This document shows positions 15,101-24,362 of a stretch of 32,945 nucleotides of DNA, one piece after another. This DNA is from Magnetococcales bacterium WMHbinv6. GTDB taxonomy: Bacteria > Pseudomonadota > Magnetococcia > Magnetococcales > Magnetaquicoccaceae. The position numbers and the translations under genes were made by a program. Positions within the stretch are counted from its first letter, which is position 1; each line of letters begins with the position of its first letter. Where the stretch lies: assembly GCA_002753135.1 (NCBI GenBank), contig PDZV01000040.1, positions 1-32,945 on the forward strand. Direction: 5' to 3'. The notes below the pieces were generated by a model. That model was given only the letters and a program-made list of their open reading frames with translations, had not been told where the DNA came from and ran no database searches.

Positions 15101-16177
15101 ATTTTGAACATCTTCGTCTGGATCAAACACCTCAACCCCAGGCATGAACCACATCCACCCCCCTTGAAAATCAACTTTGGCCGGTTTGATGTTGAGCAAC
15201 TTCTGCGCCCGCCGTACCGATGCCCATGAAATTCCCATCCCGGTGGCATCTGCTTTGAGATCCTTCGTGAGTTGTGGCCCCTGGCCCAATGCCTCCTGCA
15301 AGAAGGCTTTTGCCTCATCCACTGCTTGACGTGCCGATGGGTTGAGATGTGCTGCCAATGCCTCATCTGCCGATATCGCCACAATATCTGGCTGCCACAC
15401 AAGTCGAGGGGCATTGATATCAACCGATAACTCTACCTCCTCGATCCGAAACGATAGCCCCAGCGAATCCTTCCCCATGTTCATCTTTACCGGCAAAAAT
15501 AAGCGTAGCTCTGGATCATCTCTGTCCCTGCATACCAGATACACGGCACGTGCGGCGGCCACGAACGCACCTGACCCTGTCACTCTATCGATGGCACTTC
15601 CAGACCCCTTGTTGGGATGAGTGATCGCTACGACGGCAACACCATGCCGTTCTGCTATATCGGATAGGGAGGCCAACAACTCCCTGACTTGGGCGTTGCT
15701 GTGACTGTCAACCCCCTGCATATACTCAGAAATCGGATCAATGAGCAATAAGGATACCCCTGCATGCTCGACAATCGCAGCCTCCAGAACATGCATGTCC
15801 CTCTGCAAATTGAACCTCCTGACAATTGGCCTCTCCGGCTGGCTCATGTCTTCAACCGTTTTGATAGAAATCACGTTTGTCATGTCTGCTCCAGCAGCTT
15901 CCAACCGGGGCTTGGTTGTGTCAGAAGGATCGTCCTCTGCTGAAAGAATGATCACCTTCTCAGGGGAACCCTTGAATCCAGCCTCTAACCCTTTCCCTGC
16001 CGAAGTCATTGCCGCTAAAAATGCACCCACTTGGCTTTTCCCAACTCCAGGAGGTCCAACCAGCAAGGTCAGCTTCCCTTTGGCAATGCGGTTCTTCCAC
16101 AGCCAACGGATCGGTTTTTCCTGAATATCATGAAAATACTGGACAATTGCACGAACGTTAGGTGTCTCAGAAGACAT
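15083..16177 (-). CDS. RepA-like AAA ATPase (RSF1010-type replicative helicase family)
   Basis: The 364-residue protein has Walker A GPPGVGKS (about residues 41-48), Walker B VSLLLIDPISEYM, and the arginine-rich/His segment VAVVAITHPNKGSGSA. The sensor-like block GSGAFVAAARAVYLV is also present. This resembles AAA_25/RepA hexameric helicases of plasmids and integrative elements. A C-terminal winged-helix-like tail (SWASVRRAQKLLNIKPAKVD) is typical. The ATG at 16177 starts the family-like sequence and has AAGGAGG about 14 bases upstream, a long spacing; a GTG at 16264 would add 29 residues. It is divergent from the recombinase cassette. Confidence 0.85.
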   Translation of the reverse strand: MSSETPNVRAIVQYFHDIQEKPIRWLWKNRIAKGKLTLLVGPPGVGKSQVGAFLAAMTSAGKGLEAGFKGSPEKVIILSAEDDPSDTTKPRLEAAGADMTNVISIKTVEDMSQPERPIVRRFNLQRDMHVLEAAIVEHAGVSLLLIDPISEYMQGVDSHSNAQVRELLASLSDIAERHGVAVVAITHPNKGSGSAIDRVTGSGAFVAAARAVYLVCRDRDDPELRLFLPVKMNMGKDSLGLSFRIEEVELSVDINAPRLVWQPDIVAISADEALAAHLNPSARQAVDEAKAFLQEALGQGPQLTKDLKADATGMGISWASVRRAQKLLNIKPAKVDFQGGWMWFMPGVEVFDPDEDVQNSPLQN

Positions 16178-16305
16178 TGATTTGAATAAATCCTCCTTGA
16201 TGGGCGTTCCAGGTTTCACTGCTTCACAAACCCTGGCAGGACGAGCCAAAGACACTGAGTACACCGTCCATGTGGCAGCGTCACACTGATTGAAAAACCG
16301 GGAAA

Positions 16306-16405
16306 ATGTTGGACATGCTGCACAAAATTCATCTTTTCGTCAAGATCATCGCAGCGCAGTCCAACATTCCCCAAACAAAAATGTTCGAACGCCATGTTTG
16401 AACAT
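16306..16405. promoter_or_regulatory. Four ATGTT(S)GA(A)C-type motifs in two inverted pairs
   Basis: ATGTTGGAC occurs at 16306-16314 on the plus strand and at 16359-16367 on the minus strand. ATGTTCGAAC at 16381-16390 faces GTTTGAACAT at 16396-16405 across five bases. All lie in the 300-bp gap upstream of the RepA-like gene. They could be operators or origin iterons for the helicase. No AT-rich unwinding region is obvious beside them. Confidence 0.5.
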
Positions 16406-16481
16406 CTTCCGCTCTTAAACCAACCCTCTGCCTTCTCTATCATGGCCTCACCTACACTGCATCGCACCAGGAGACGGCCAA

Positions 16482-16667
16482 TTGATCGCCACCACCACCC
16501 ACCCCACCAACATGACCGCCGACGAACGCCTGAACGAAGTCGCCGCCATCATCGCCACCGGCCTCCGCCGCCTCGGAGAAAAACAAAAAACGGAGAATAT
16601 TCCAGTTGATAACTCGCCAACCAAATGCCCTTATGGTCGAAAAACACCTAAAGGAGAAAGGCGATGA
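16482..16667 (+). CDS. Small protein of the DUF2924/recombinase cassette
   Basis: This 61-residue protein contains MTADERLNEVAAIIATGLRRL, a short helical motif I associate with the small ORF that regularly precedes DUF2924 and serine-recombinase genes in alphaproteobacterial elements. A TTG start at 16482 has AGGAG eight bases upstream. An ATG at 16512 has no ribosome site but would start exactly at the conserved motif. The stop overlaps the DUF2924 start by four bases. Its function is unknown. Confidence 0.75.
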   Translation: MIATTTHPTNMTADERLNEVAAIIATGLRRLGEKQKTENIPVDNSPTKCPYGRKTPKGERR

Positions 16668-17107
16668 AAATCGGAGTGATCAAACAAGTGGCGGCCTTGC
16701 AAAGCATGACAGCCGCCGAGTTGAGAAATGCCTGGAAGACCTACTTTGACACAGAGCCACCCCTCTTCAACCGAACATTCTTGATGAACCGGCTGGCCTA
16801 CCGGATACAGGATCTGGCCCTGGGCGGACTGTCAGCACAAACGGAAAAGAAAATGATGCGGATGGAGGTCGAGGAGGATGCGCCACCGGAAAAACACAAG
16901 GCACCAGAAGGACGATTCCTGGCCGGCACCAAACTGGTGCGGGAGTGGAAGGGGACACAACACAGCTGCGTGGTACTGGCCGATGGCGGGTTCGAGTATC
17001 AGGGACGGCGGTTCCGGAGTTTGTCGGCGGTGGCCAATGCCATTACCGGCACAAAGTGGAACGGGCTGGTGTTCTTTAACCTGAAAAAACAAGGAGAAAA
17101 AGCGTGA
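16664..17107 (+). CDS. DUF2924 family protein
   Basis: This 147-residue protein has an N-terminal helical part (LQSMTAAELRNAWKTYFDTE and FLMNRLAYRIQDLALGG). Its C-terminal part is strand-rich and DNA-binding-like: GTKLVREWKGTQHSCVVLAD, then YQGRRFRSLSAVANAITGTKWNG. The second part matches the DUF2924 pattern. Members sit directly upstream of serine recombinases in phages and integrative elements and may aid recombination. AAAGGAG precedes the ATG. The stop overlaps the recombinase GTG by four bases. Confidence 0.9.
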   Translation: MKIGVIKQVAALQSMTAAELRNAWKTYFDTEPPLFNRTFLMNRLAYRIQDLALGGLSAQTEKKMMRMEVEEDAPPEKHKAPEGRFLAGTKLVREWKGTQHSCVVLADGGFEYQGRRFRSLSAVANAITGTKWNGLVFFNLKKQGEKA

Positions 17108-18414
17108 CAAAACAAACAATAACCTTTAAAACACGCTGCGCCATCTACACCCGAAAGTCCACCGAAGAGGGTTTGGAGATGGACTTCAATTCATTGGATG
17201 CGCAACGGGAAGCCTGTGAATCCTACATCGCCAGCCAAAAGGCCGAGGGATGGCTCCTGGTGGCCGATCGCTACGACGACGGCGGATTCTCCGGCGGCAA
17301 CCTGGAACGGCCTGCCCTGAAACGTCTCCTGAAAGACATTGAGGCCGGCAAGATCAACCTGGTCGTGATGTATAAAATCGACCGCCTTACCCGCTCACTG
17401 ATGGATTTCGCCAAGCTGGTGGAGGTGTTCGAGAAACACAACGTCACCTTCGCCAGCGTCACCCAGTCGTTCAACACTACCACTTCCATGGGACGGCTCA
17501 CCCTGAACATGCTCCTCTCCTTCGCGCAGTATGAACGCGAGATTTCAGCCGAACGCATCAGAGACAAAGTCGCTGCGTCCAAAAAGAAAGGCATGTGGAT
17601 GGGTGGACACCCCCCTTTCGGATATGACGTCCGAGACCGCAAACTGGTGATCAATGAATCCGAAGCCGAAACAGTACGCTGGCTCTTCCAACGGTTCATG
17701 GAATGCCGGTCTGCCACCCAGATGGTCAGAGAACTGACCGAAAAAGGTGTGCATGGAAAACGCGGTAACCCCCTGGACAAACCATCGGTCTATCGGTTGC
17801 TCAAAAACCACCTGTTCATCGGCAAGGTCGCATTTCAGGGCAAGGTGTACGAGGGTGAGCATGATGGTATCGTCGATCCAGCCCTCTGGGAACAGGTCAA
17901 CGCCATCATGGCATCAAACAACTTTTATCAACCAGAGCGATCCCGCGCACAAACCACGTCATTGCTCATGGGCATCATCCGCTGCCAGCACTGCAACATG
18001 GCCATGTCGCCAACCTTCTCTTGCAAGGCAGGGAAACGATACCACTACTACATCTGCAAGGGAGCAGAAAATCGCGGACGCGAAACCTGCCCACTGCGCA
18101 CCGTCCCTGCCGGTGAGATTGAGGCGGTGGCAATCAACCAAGTCCGCACCATGTTGCAGTCCCCAGAGCTGGTGGTCAAGACCTGGCGCGCCAGCGATGG
18201 CATCAGCGAACGGGATGTGACTGAGGCCCTGCGGCGACTGGATCCGGTTTGGGAGGAACTCTTCCCCGTTGAACAGCAACGACTGGTGCAACTGCTCATC
18301 TCCAGGCTGGATGTGGCGCAGGGCGGGGTGAAAGTGCATTTACGCAGTGCAGGGCTGGATACTTTGGCTCACGAGTTGAGCGATCTGTGGAAAAGCAAGG
18401 AGGTGGTAGCATGA
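17104..18414 (+). CDS. Serine recombinase (resolvase/invertase fold with recombinase and zinc-ribbon domains)
   Basis: This 436-residue protein has catalytic Ser19 in AIYTRKSTEEG. The resolvase domain (residues 10-155) contains DRLTRS and the family block AQYEREISAERIRDK. A recombinase domain (about residues 160-275; PPFGYD...) follows, then a zinc ribbon (C-x2-C in CQHCNMAM, then CKGAENRGRETC). It cuts and rejoins DNA via a phosphoserine link, normally for integration and excision. A GTG start overlaps the DUF2924 stop, and AGGAG lies upstream. It is shorter than typical large serine integrases (450-600 residues), with only a short tail after the ribbon. Confidence 0.95.
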   Translation: MTKQTITFKTRCAIYTRKSTEEGLEMDFNSLDAQREACESYIASQKAEGWLLVADRYDDGGFSGGNLERPALKRLLKDIEAGKINLVVMYKIDRLTRSLMDFAKLVEVFEKHNVTFASVTQSFNTTTSMGRLTLNMLLSFAQYEREISAERIRDKVAASKKKGMWMGGHPPFGYDVRDRKLVINESEAETVRWLFQRFMECRSATQMVRELTEKGVHGKRGNPLDKPSVYRLLKNHLFIGKVAFQGKVYEGEHDGIVDPALWEQVNAIMASNNFYQPERSRAQTTSLLMGIIRCQHCNMAMSPTFSCKAGKRYHYYICKGAENRGRETCPLRTVPAGEIEAVAINQVRTMLQSPELVVKTWRASDGISERDVTEALRRLDPVWEELFPVEQQRLVQLLISRLDVAQGGVKVHLRSAGLDTLAHELSDLWKSKEVVA

Positions 18415-18821
18415 AGGCAGAATTGAGCGCAGACGGCAGCACAATCATCGTCAGCATCCCCATGCAATTTCGGCGACGGGGTGGCCGCACGACGATCATC
18501 GCACCAGAGGGACTGGACATGCCAGCACCAAAGACGACCCGTGACGACAGTCTGGCAAGGTTGGTGGTCAAGGCCCATCGCTGGTTGCGCCTGATTGAGT
18601 CGGGCAAATTTGCATCCATCAAGGAACTGGCCGATCGGGAGAATCTCGATGACTCTTATGTGGCCAGGATACTGCGCCTTACCCTGCTCGCCCCGGACAT
18701 CGTAGAGGCCATTTTGGACAACAAACAGCCGAATGTACTGACGGTGCGGGAGTTGATGCGGCCGTTCCCGGTGCTGTGGACAGAACAGCGCGAGCAGTGG
18801 GGGATGGCAAAGTCGGCCTGA
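18411..18821 (+). CDS. Recombinase-linked HTH protein, copy 1 (intact)
   Basis: This 136-residue protein has a short N-terminal strand region (TIIVSIPMQFRRRGGRTTII) and a helix-turn-helix-like core (FASIKELADRENLDDSYVAR, then ILRLTLLAPDIVEAIL). A conserved tail follows (LTVRELMRPFPVLWTEQREQ). AAGGAGG precedes the ATG, which overlaps the recombinase stop (ATGA). Proteins of this type follow serine recombinases in alphaproteobacterial phages and islands, suggesting a directionality or DNA-binding accessory. The function is inferred from linkage. Confidence 0.82.
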   Translation: MKAELSADGSTIIVSIPMQFRRRGGRTTIIAPEGLDMPAPKTTRDDSLARLVVKAHRWLRLIESGKFASIKELADRENLDDSYVARILRLTLLAPDIVEAILDNKQPNVLTVRELMRPFPVLWTEQREQWGMAKSA

Positions 18822-18838
18822 CCCGACGGCGGTTGCGT

Positions 18839-19184
18839 ATGGATACAAATAGCATCCTCATGCCGGACAGCATTGATCTGCCGTCGGCGCCAGCCAAGGA
18901 TGAGACGTTGGCAAAATTGGTGACAAAATCACACATCTGTCTCCGGCAGCTTGAAAGTGGTAGAGTGGCCACCATCTCCGAACTGGCCGAGCGGGAGAAA
19001 TTTGACAACTCTTACGTCGCCAAGGTGATGCGGTTGACGCTGCTGGCTCCGGATATCGTGGAGATGATACTGGACGGGATAACAACCGAAAGCGATGACT
19101 TGGCGGGAGTTGGCGAAGGGGTTTCCGGTGGAGTGGATGGAGCAACGGCGGTTGTGGAGTATCCGGCAACCAACTGATAAATAA
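18839..19184 (+). pseudogene. Recombinase-linked HTH protein, copy 2, frameshifted
   Basis: The first frame (from 18839) closely matches copy 1 through ISELAEREKFDNSYVAKVMR and LTLLAPDIVEMIL, then loses similarity after residue 85. Shifting by one base at about 19091-19095 restores it: MTWRELAKGFPVEWMEQRRL aligns with LTVRELMRPFPVLWTEQREQ, ending at TAA 19182-19184. With that one-base correction the spacing matches copy 1 exactly. Unshifted, the frame reads on to 19177 as an unrelated Gly/Val-rich tail. It lacks copy 1's N-terminal strand region and a clear ribosome site. It may be a decaying duplicate or a sequencing error. Confidence 0.72.
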
Positions 19185-19239
19185 TGAACTATTTTTCGTG
19201 CAATGGCGTTTCCAGCAACCAAAACCGAGGAACGCCGCC

Positions 19240-19458
19240 ATGGACACGCCTTTCACCCTCATCCTGGCACAGGTGGACACCATCAATCTGAGCCTCTCCA
19301 AAGCGTTGGCCATAACCCGCATTGTGGTCGACTGTGGTAAGCAACGGCAACCCACCGAAGACGAACCCAACCCGGCATCTCTGTTCGTTGTCATGCTGAC
19401 GGTGGCGGATGAATTGGAAAAAATTGATGAGTTGGTGCAGTCACTCCGTCGCCTCTGA
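19240..19458 (+). CDS. Small unknown protein, 72 residues
   Basis: The product starts MDTPFTLILAQVDTINLSLSK and is largely helical, with an acidic Pro-containing loop (TEDEPNPASL) and a final helix ELEKIDELVQSLRRL. GAGGAA lies about six bases upstream of the ATG. It is the last plus-strand gene of the recombinase group and converges with the SNF2 helicase. I do not recognise it. Confidence 0.6.
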   Translation: MDTPFTLILAQVDTINLSLSKALAITRIVVDCGKQRQPTEDEPNPASLFVVMLTVADELEKIDELVQSLRRL

Positions 19459-19536
19459 TCAGGAGCACCGGTCCAGCTCAACCAACATGGTTACGGCGGG
19501 AATTGAGTGGGTTGCCCTGGGAATTCCCACGCACGA

Positions 19537-22500
19537 TCAATTCCAGTTGGACCAAGACAGTTTCCCCTCAGCGATCCGTCCTACTACGGTCTTCGTCGCG
19601 AGTTCATAAACCGCGCCAACTTGGTGCTTCCGCAACCCCATAAAAGTTTTTACCTCAGCAATCAGGGCCAGATGTTTTCCCGTCGGGGAAAGAACGGCAG
19701 CCTCCACACGGCATTTGCCGCGATTCAAAACTGCTGCCACTTGGGTTGCGGCGCTTTCCCATAATGGGGTTTCATCTGCCGTTCGCCGGATGCCGTCCAA
19801 CAACTCGGCCAATGGTTTGAGGCGTGGCGTTCCCTCAGCAGCAAACTGAAAATGAATGGGCAAGCGCGTCAGGGCGCAGTCACGCATATCATTCGGGTGC
19901 GCCTTGAGGTCACTCCAGAAACAGGTCCGCAATTCAACCGGCGCGCAATACTTCCCAGTAGATGACCTCGTGGCAACGCTTTCAAGAATGCGTACCTGGG
20001 AGACGCTGCTGGTGACGAGAAGCTGCTTCAAAACATGTTTGCCCGTTGCGGCGCAACCCTCCAATTCTCCCAGCAGGACGTGTTTGCCGCTGACTTCGCA
20101 ATGCCGGAGCACACCAAACCGAACCCGCTTTCCCGTGACCTCGCATTGCTCGGATTCCGCGAGGGCAATTGGCTGATGAGTTTCGTGGCATATAACGAAT
20201 TCCGCCTTGTGTCCCGATCTCCCGGAAACAGCGGAGCGCACATGTTCATCGATGCGGTACGGCTGCCCAGAAATCTCGCTGACAGCGGATTCGACATGGA
20301 GCAACATGGCGCCGGTGAACATGCAGCGGACAAACTGGTCTGGTTCAGCACGCTTGCCGCTAACCGTGGAGGTCTTGAGAAGGGAGGAGGCAATCAACTT
20401 CCCGGTGGCCGCCGACGTCTCAACCTCATCTTTCAGCACGAGCTTGCCGCTGAGTGCGCAAACTACAGCAAATATCGGCAGCGCGGGGCGCCCACTTACT
20501 CCAGATTTCACAAGCAGATGGCGAAGCGCGTAGGCACCGGATAACTCACACCTCGTTAAGCATGACGCGGGGACCGTTCGGGCGGACAGCGTGCAAAACC
20601 CCATGTCCTGCGCATGAGACACTTTTTTGTTGTGAGGAATAACCCCGACAATACTCTCGTAGATGTCATCTGTGTCAAACGCATATCGCGCTCGCATAAT
20701 GATCTCGCGGTATGAATGTCCGGTTAGCCCGACCAGCGTCATGGCCAAACGAGGTGTGAATTCGTCAAACAGCTTTTTTCGTTTGCGCTCGTCTTTTCCT
20801 GCACCCCTAACCTCTTGCTCACGCCGCTCCAGGTAGAAGCGGGAAAACTCCGCTATGGCATCGTCCTGACCTGCGGCAACCTTCAATCTGTCGGGGTCGA
20901 GGCCCATGATTGCGGGGTCTTCGACGGTTTTCGGCAACGGGGCCAGACCGGGCCGACCAAGCACCTTTTTGTGGTCATGCGAGCTGCAAGGCACCTCCAC
21001 AAGGCGCTCGTAGCTGTCGTGCGCAACGGTCGCCCGCACACGCAGGATGGCATTGCCGCCGAAGTACCGCTTCACGTCAGTAATTTCGATTGCTGTTTGC
21101 CGCCCGCCAAAACGCGCAACCCATTCCCTCGCAATGGTCTCTGCCGTCCTGGCTGGTTCATCATCAAGATCTCCAACTTCGTGGATGCCGGTTGCCGTGA
21201 CACGGTCTATGAGCCTTTGGAATGCAGCTGATCCAGGAGCATAGAGGATACTCTTAATGGAGGTATTCGGAGTGTCTTCAAAACGAACATGTTCGCGGCG
21301 GCCGTATTCCTCGGCAAGATAAAGACTGTCCGGCTTTGGACGTAGCGTAACACCCAGCATCCTCAATGCGGCAATAGCGAAGTCCTTCGCATCCATTGAG
21401 CGTGTGACGTCGGGCAGGCTTGGCGTGCGAGGCCCGACATAGGAGGCCCCATCCATGTTGCCGAGCATAGCATCGATGTTCGCTTGCTCTCGTTCGAGTT
21501 CTTCCTTAGCTTCTGCAATGTTTTGTTCTTGGATGCGTGTTTCTTTCTCAACGTCCTTTCCGGCCAGAGCCGCCAGGACCAACGAAAGGATACGGTCTTC
21601 AAAGCTTGTTGTGACGTCTCCATCGCTATCACCAATGTCCGAACCTTGCAGGAGAGCTTCTATATCGCCGATCGCATGGGAGGCCATCTGGAGCTTTTCC
21701 ATCAGGCGGCCGACAATGTATTCCTCGAAAGTGCCGCGCAGCATAACGTTGAAGATGCTGACATTGGCGTAGTCGGAGGCAAGCCGCTGGATACGCCCGA
21801 TCCGCTGCTCCACGATCATGGGGTTCCACGGCAGATCATAATTGACAAGGACGTTGGCAACCTGAAGATTCACACCCTCGGAACCGGCTTCGGTTGACAC
21901 GATCACCCGGTATCCGGGAGGATTCTGGCGGAAACGGGCTACGGTCTCCTGATTGCGAGCGCCTGAATCGCCGTTAATGATGCCAACTTTCAATCCGTGC
22001 GCATCAAGAAATGCTTGGATTGTGGTCTGAGTCTCCCGACGGCCTGTGAACACCACGAGCCGCCAACTATCAGGTTTTTCCTTTTTAAGCTGTTCGATGA
22101 GACGACCAAGGCCGTGGAGTTTGGCACTGGGGGGCATTTTACTCACGATGTCCTTTACCGTCGCCGCCAACTCCTGGGGAACAGTTCTGTTTCTCGCCAT
22201 GTTAACAAGTTGCGCCATGAGCGCTTCCGGGCTGCTTGTGAGGGCCTGAAGAATGGAAATCTGCGCGAGCCTATTCAGCTTCTGGATGGGCTTGGCGATG
22301 GTTTCTATCAGTTTCAGCTCAGAGGGCGTCGGATCGACATTGTGCATCTGTACGACCCGGTCAGGGAAATAGAGCTTGGCGTCCCCTCGACGCACGCGCG
22401 ACATGTACCCATAAACGATGGACCGGAATTCGTCCTGGGCTTCGGTCTTCAACTGGCGCGCCTGATTCTTTCTGTCCGCGATAAATCGGTGAAAATACAT

Positions 22501-23262
22501 ACCCTCGGATCCGAAGGGGTTTTCGTGACCACGTGCGACGGCAAGCAAATCAACGAGCGAATAGATGTCCCACAAGCGGTTCTGAATGGGTGTCGCGGTC
22601 AACATCAGGACAAAACGGAACCGGCGATCTTCAAGTGCCTTTCGGAAACGTTTCGCCACCTGCGGCGTTGCTTGGACGCCGTAGAGATTGCGGAGTTTGT
22701 GAGCCTCATCAAGAATCAGCATCTGAAAACGATCATCGGGGATATCGTCGAGGTATAGCCGAGCCGAATTGTAGGTCGTAATAACGGCTCCTGCCTCATC
22801 GTGATCCGCAGTGATGAGTGCTTTGCCTGTAGCTACCTCCGCCGGAAAATCAAACTTCGTCTCCAGTTCTTCTTTCCATTGCGGGCCGAGCAGCTTTGGC
22901 GCCACGATAAGGACTTTCGATAAGCGCGAGCGGGAGAGGAGTTCGCTGATAATGAGGCCTGCGCTAATCGTTTTGCCAAGACCAACGTCGTCGGCAAGTA
23001 AGGTCACGGGTAGACGTCGGCAAAATGTTATGAGGTTCGAGACTTGGTGATGAAAAGGCGTTAGATGATCGCGCCAGCGCTGTGCGGATTTGAAGTCATC
23101 CGAGCTTTCGATCACGATGGGATCAGTCAATGCCCATTCGAGTCCCGCACGGTAAACCGCAAATTCTTCCGACGAGCGTTTGCGAGTAAGTATCTTTGAA
23201 CGGAACTCGATGGCCGTGTCGGCGCCTAAATCTGGCTGCGTTTGACGCTGACCCATGTTCAT
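19537..23262 (-). CDS. SNF2-family helicase with C-terminal repeat domain
   Basis: This 1241-residue protein has SNF2 motif I DDVGLGKTISAG (GKT at about residues 96-98), II LILDEAHKLRN (about 185-188), III LMLTATPIQN and VI EQRIGRIQRLAS, so it should translocate on double-stranded DNA. A coiled coil (KETRIQEQNIAEAKEELERE) and a mixed domain follow. Residues 890-1140 contain about 16 copies of a 13-17-residue repeat with consensus C-x-(V/L)-(S/T)-G-(K/R)-x-(V/L)-L. It ends in a small domain with TGKHLALIAEVKTFMGL. The ATG at 23262 has AGGTG nine bases upstream; in-frame GTG 23334 (AGGAG six bases upstream) or TTG 23337 are alternatives. It stands alone in its transcription unit. Confidence 0.92.
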   Translation of the reverse strand: MNMGQRQTQPDLGADTAIEFRSKILTRKRSSEEFAVYRAGLEWALTDPIVIESSDDFKSAQRWRDHLTPFHHQVSNLITFCRRLPVTLLADDVGLGKTISAGLIISELLSRSRLSKVLIVAPKLLGPQWKEELETKFDFPAEVATGKALITADHDEAGAVITTYNSARLYLDDIPDDRFQMLILDEAHKLRNLYGVQATPQVAKRFRKALEDRRFRFVLMLTATPIQNRLWDIYSLVDLLAVARGHENPFGSEGMYFHRFIADRKNQARQLKTEAQDEFRSIVYGYMSRVRRGDAKLYFPDRVVQMHNVDPTPSELKLIETIAKPIQKLNRLAQISILQALTSSPEALMAQLVNMARNRTVPQELAATVKDIVSKMPPSAKLHGLGRLIEQLKKEKPDSWRLVVFTGRRETQTTIQAFLDAHGLKVGIINGDSGARNQETVARFRQNPPGYRVIVSTEAGSEGVNLQVANVLVNYDLPWNPMIVEQRIGRIQRLASDYANVSIFNVMLRGTFEEYIVGRLMEKLQMASHAIGDIEALLQGSDIGDSDGDVTTSFEDRILSLVLAALAGKDVEKETRIQEQNIAEAKEELEREQANIDAMLGNMDGASYVGPRTPSLPDVTRSMDAKDFAIAALRMLGVTLRPKPDSLYLAEEYGRREHVRFEDTPNTSIKSILYAPGSAAFQRLIDRVTATGIHEVGDLDDEPARTAETIAREWVARFGGRQTAIEITDVKRYFGGNAILRVRATVAHDSYERLVEVPCSSHDHKKVLGRPGLAPLPKTVEDPAIMGLDPDRLKVAAGQDDAIAEFSRFYLERREQEVRGAGKDERKRKKLFDEFTPRLAMTLVGLTGHSYREIIMRARYAFDTDDIYESIVGVIPHNKKVSHAQDMGFCTLSARTVPASCLTRCELSGAYALRHLLVKSGVSGRPALPIFAVVCALSGKLVLKDEVETSAATGKLIASSLLKTSTVSGKRAEPDQFVRCMFTGAMLLHVESAVSEISGQPYRIDEHVRSAVSGRSGHKAEFVICHETHQPIALAESEQCEVTGKRVRFGVLRHCEVSGKHVLLGELEGCAATGKHVLKQLLVTSSVSQVRILESVATRSSTGKYCAPVELRTCFWSDLKAHPNDMRDCALTRLPIHFQFAAEGTPRLKPLAELLDGIRRTADETPLWESAATQVAAVLNRGKCRVEAAVLSPTGKHLALIAEVKTFMGLRKHQVGAVYELATKTVVGRIAEGKLSWSNWN
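19845..20600 (-). repeat. Coding repeats in the SNF2 helicase C-terminus
   Basis: This segment encodes about 16 degenerate repeats of 13-17 residues. Clear examples are CALSGKLVLKDEVETS, CEVTGKRVRFGVLRH, CEVSGKHVLLGELEG and CAATGKHVLKQLLVTS. The Cys is kept in about half the units and the (S/T)-G pair in most. DNA identity between units is low, so the array is old. Confidence 0.85.
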
Positions 23263-23337
23263 GTGCTGGTTCACCTGGAATTGATCAAATAGGGGTTGGT
23301 TACCCAACCCGGAAAATTTATCACCCTCCTCCACCAA

Positions 23338-24362
23338 CCGCTCCTACACCAACATGCTGTCTGCAGTGTTCATAACACAACACCGCGCAACCAATCAACG
23401 CACAACCTCCAGAGACTCCTGGCTTGGTTGAAACTTGAACAGTCTGCGACAAAAAGGCCATAGCCACCCCACTTCGATTGCCGCACAACCGCGCCGTGTG
23501 TCGCATTCCTGCCGCACTGCGCAGGACAGGTTCCGCTGGCCAGCAAAAGGCGAACACGTTGCCACTGAACGCAGACACCGCGCAACCACTCGGAGGCCAT
23601 TTGCACCCGTCCGCAAGCCTGCTGGCAAGAAAATCAGACGGAACAGGCCAATGTAAAAGGAGAATCCGCTTTGATTGCACCAAGATCGGAACATTGTGCG
23701 CCGCCGTTTCCGACTCTCCATCTTGCCACCCAACAAGCCGCCAGTCGAACATTCTGGACGCGAGTTGAACTCCCGCCAGTCAAAAGTGCCAACCAATGCG
23801 CGTATCAAACGAGTCCAACATCAGTAGCAACGCGGTGACCGCAAGAGCATCATCATGTCTGAAGGCGTTGATCTGTCGTCGGTGCCACTCATACACCCAT
23901 CGGCACCCCCTTCCGCACCACTGCGCCCCTGTCGCCCACCCGATACAGCCCCGCGGGAATGGCCCACCTCCGGCCAAAAGGCGCACACGCGACGACTGTG
24001 CGCAGAGGCGACGCACCCATCTTGACTCGCTACAGAAGAGCCAACGTGTCGATTATATGTGAAAATTTTTCCATCGGCACGGAGTTTCGGACACGCTTGC
24101 AAAAGTTTGCACTTTCATTTGCCGAGCACACTTTTTATCGAACCCTCGATCCATCAGCAAACGCTATTAAACCATGAAATATATCAGGAAAAGCGTGTCT
24201 CTTTTTCAGGGACACGGCAGGGGTGTGTCCACAGCCTTTGGAGAATATCGGCATGGAGAAGGAGAAAATGGCCGATTTCGACCCTCGTTGTGTCCACAGG
24301 GGAGCAAATGCGTTGTCGAACCGTGGTTGCTAACCATTGAAAATATTGGAGTTTTTAGACAC
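23338..24362. other. About 1 kb with no supportable gene
   Basis: Open frames here are short, overlap one another and have no ribosome sites or recognisable motifs. A few imperfect repeats are visible (for example ACCGCGCAACCA near 23381 and 23576, and similar AAAAGGCG-(A/C)ACACG stretches near 23545 and 23977). A short hairpin with an 8-bp stem lies near 24194-24217, and TGTGTCCACAG occurs twice (near 24225 and 24289). It could be a decayed coding region between the island and the core chromosome. Confidence 0.5.

Noticed and set aside
23395-24102. Minus-strand open frames of 78-143 codons
   Set aside because: They overlap in several frames, lack ribosome sites and show no recognisable domain or protein-like composition.
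24225-24300. DnaA boxes (TGTGTCCACAG twice)
   Set aside because: Both copies deviate at two or more positions from TTWTNCACA, and there is no AT-rich region or dnaA nearby.
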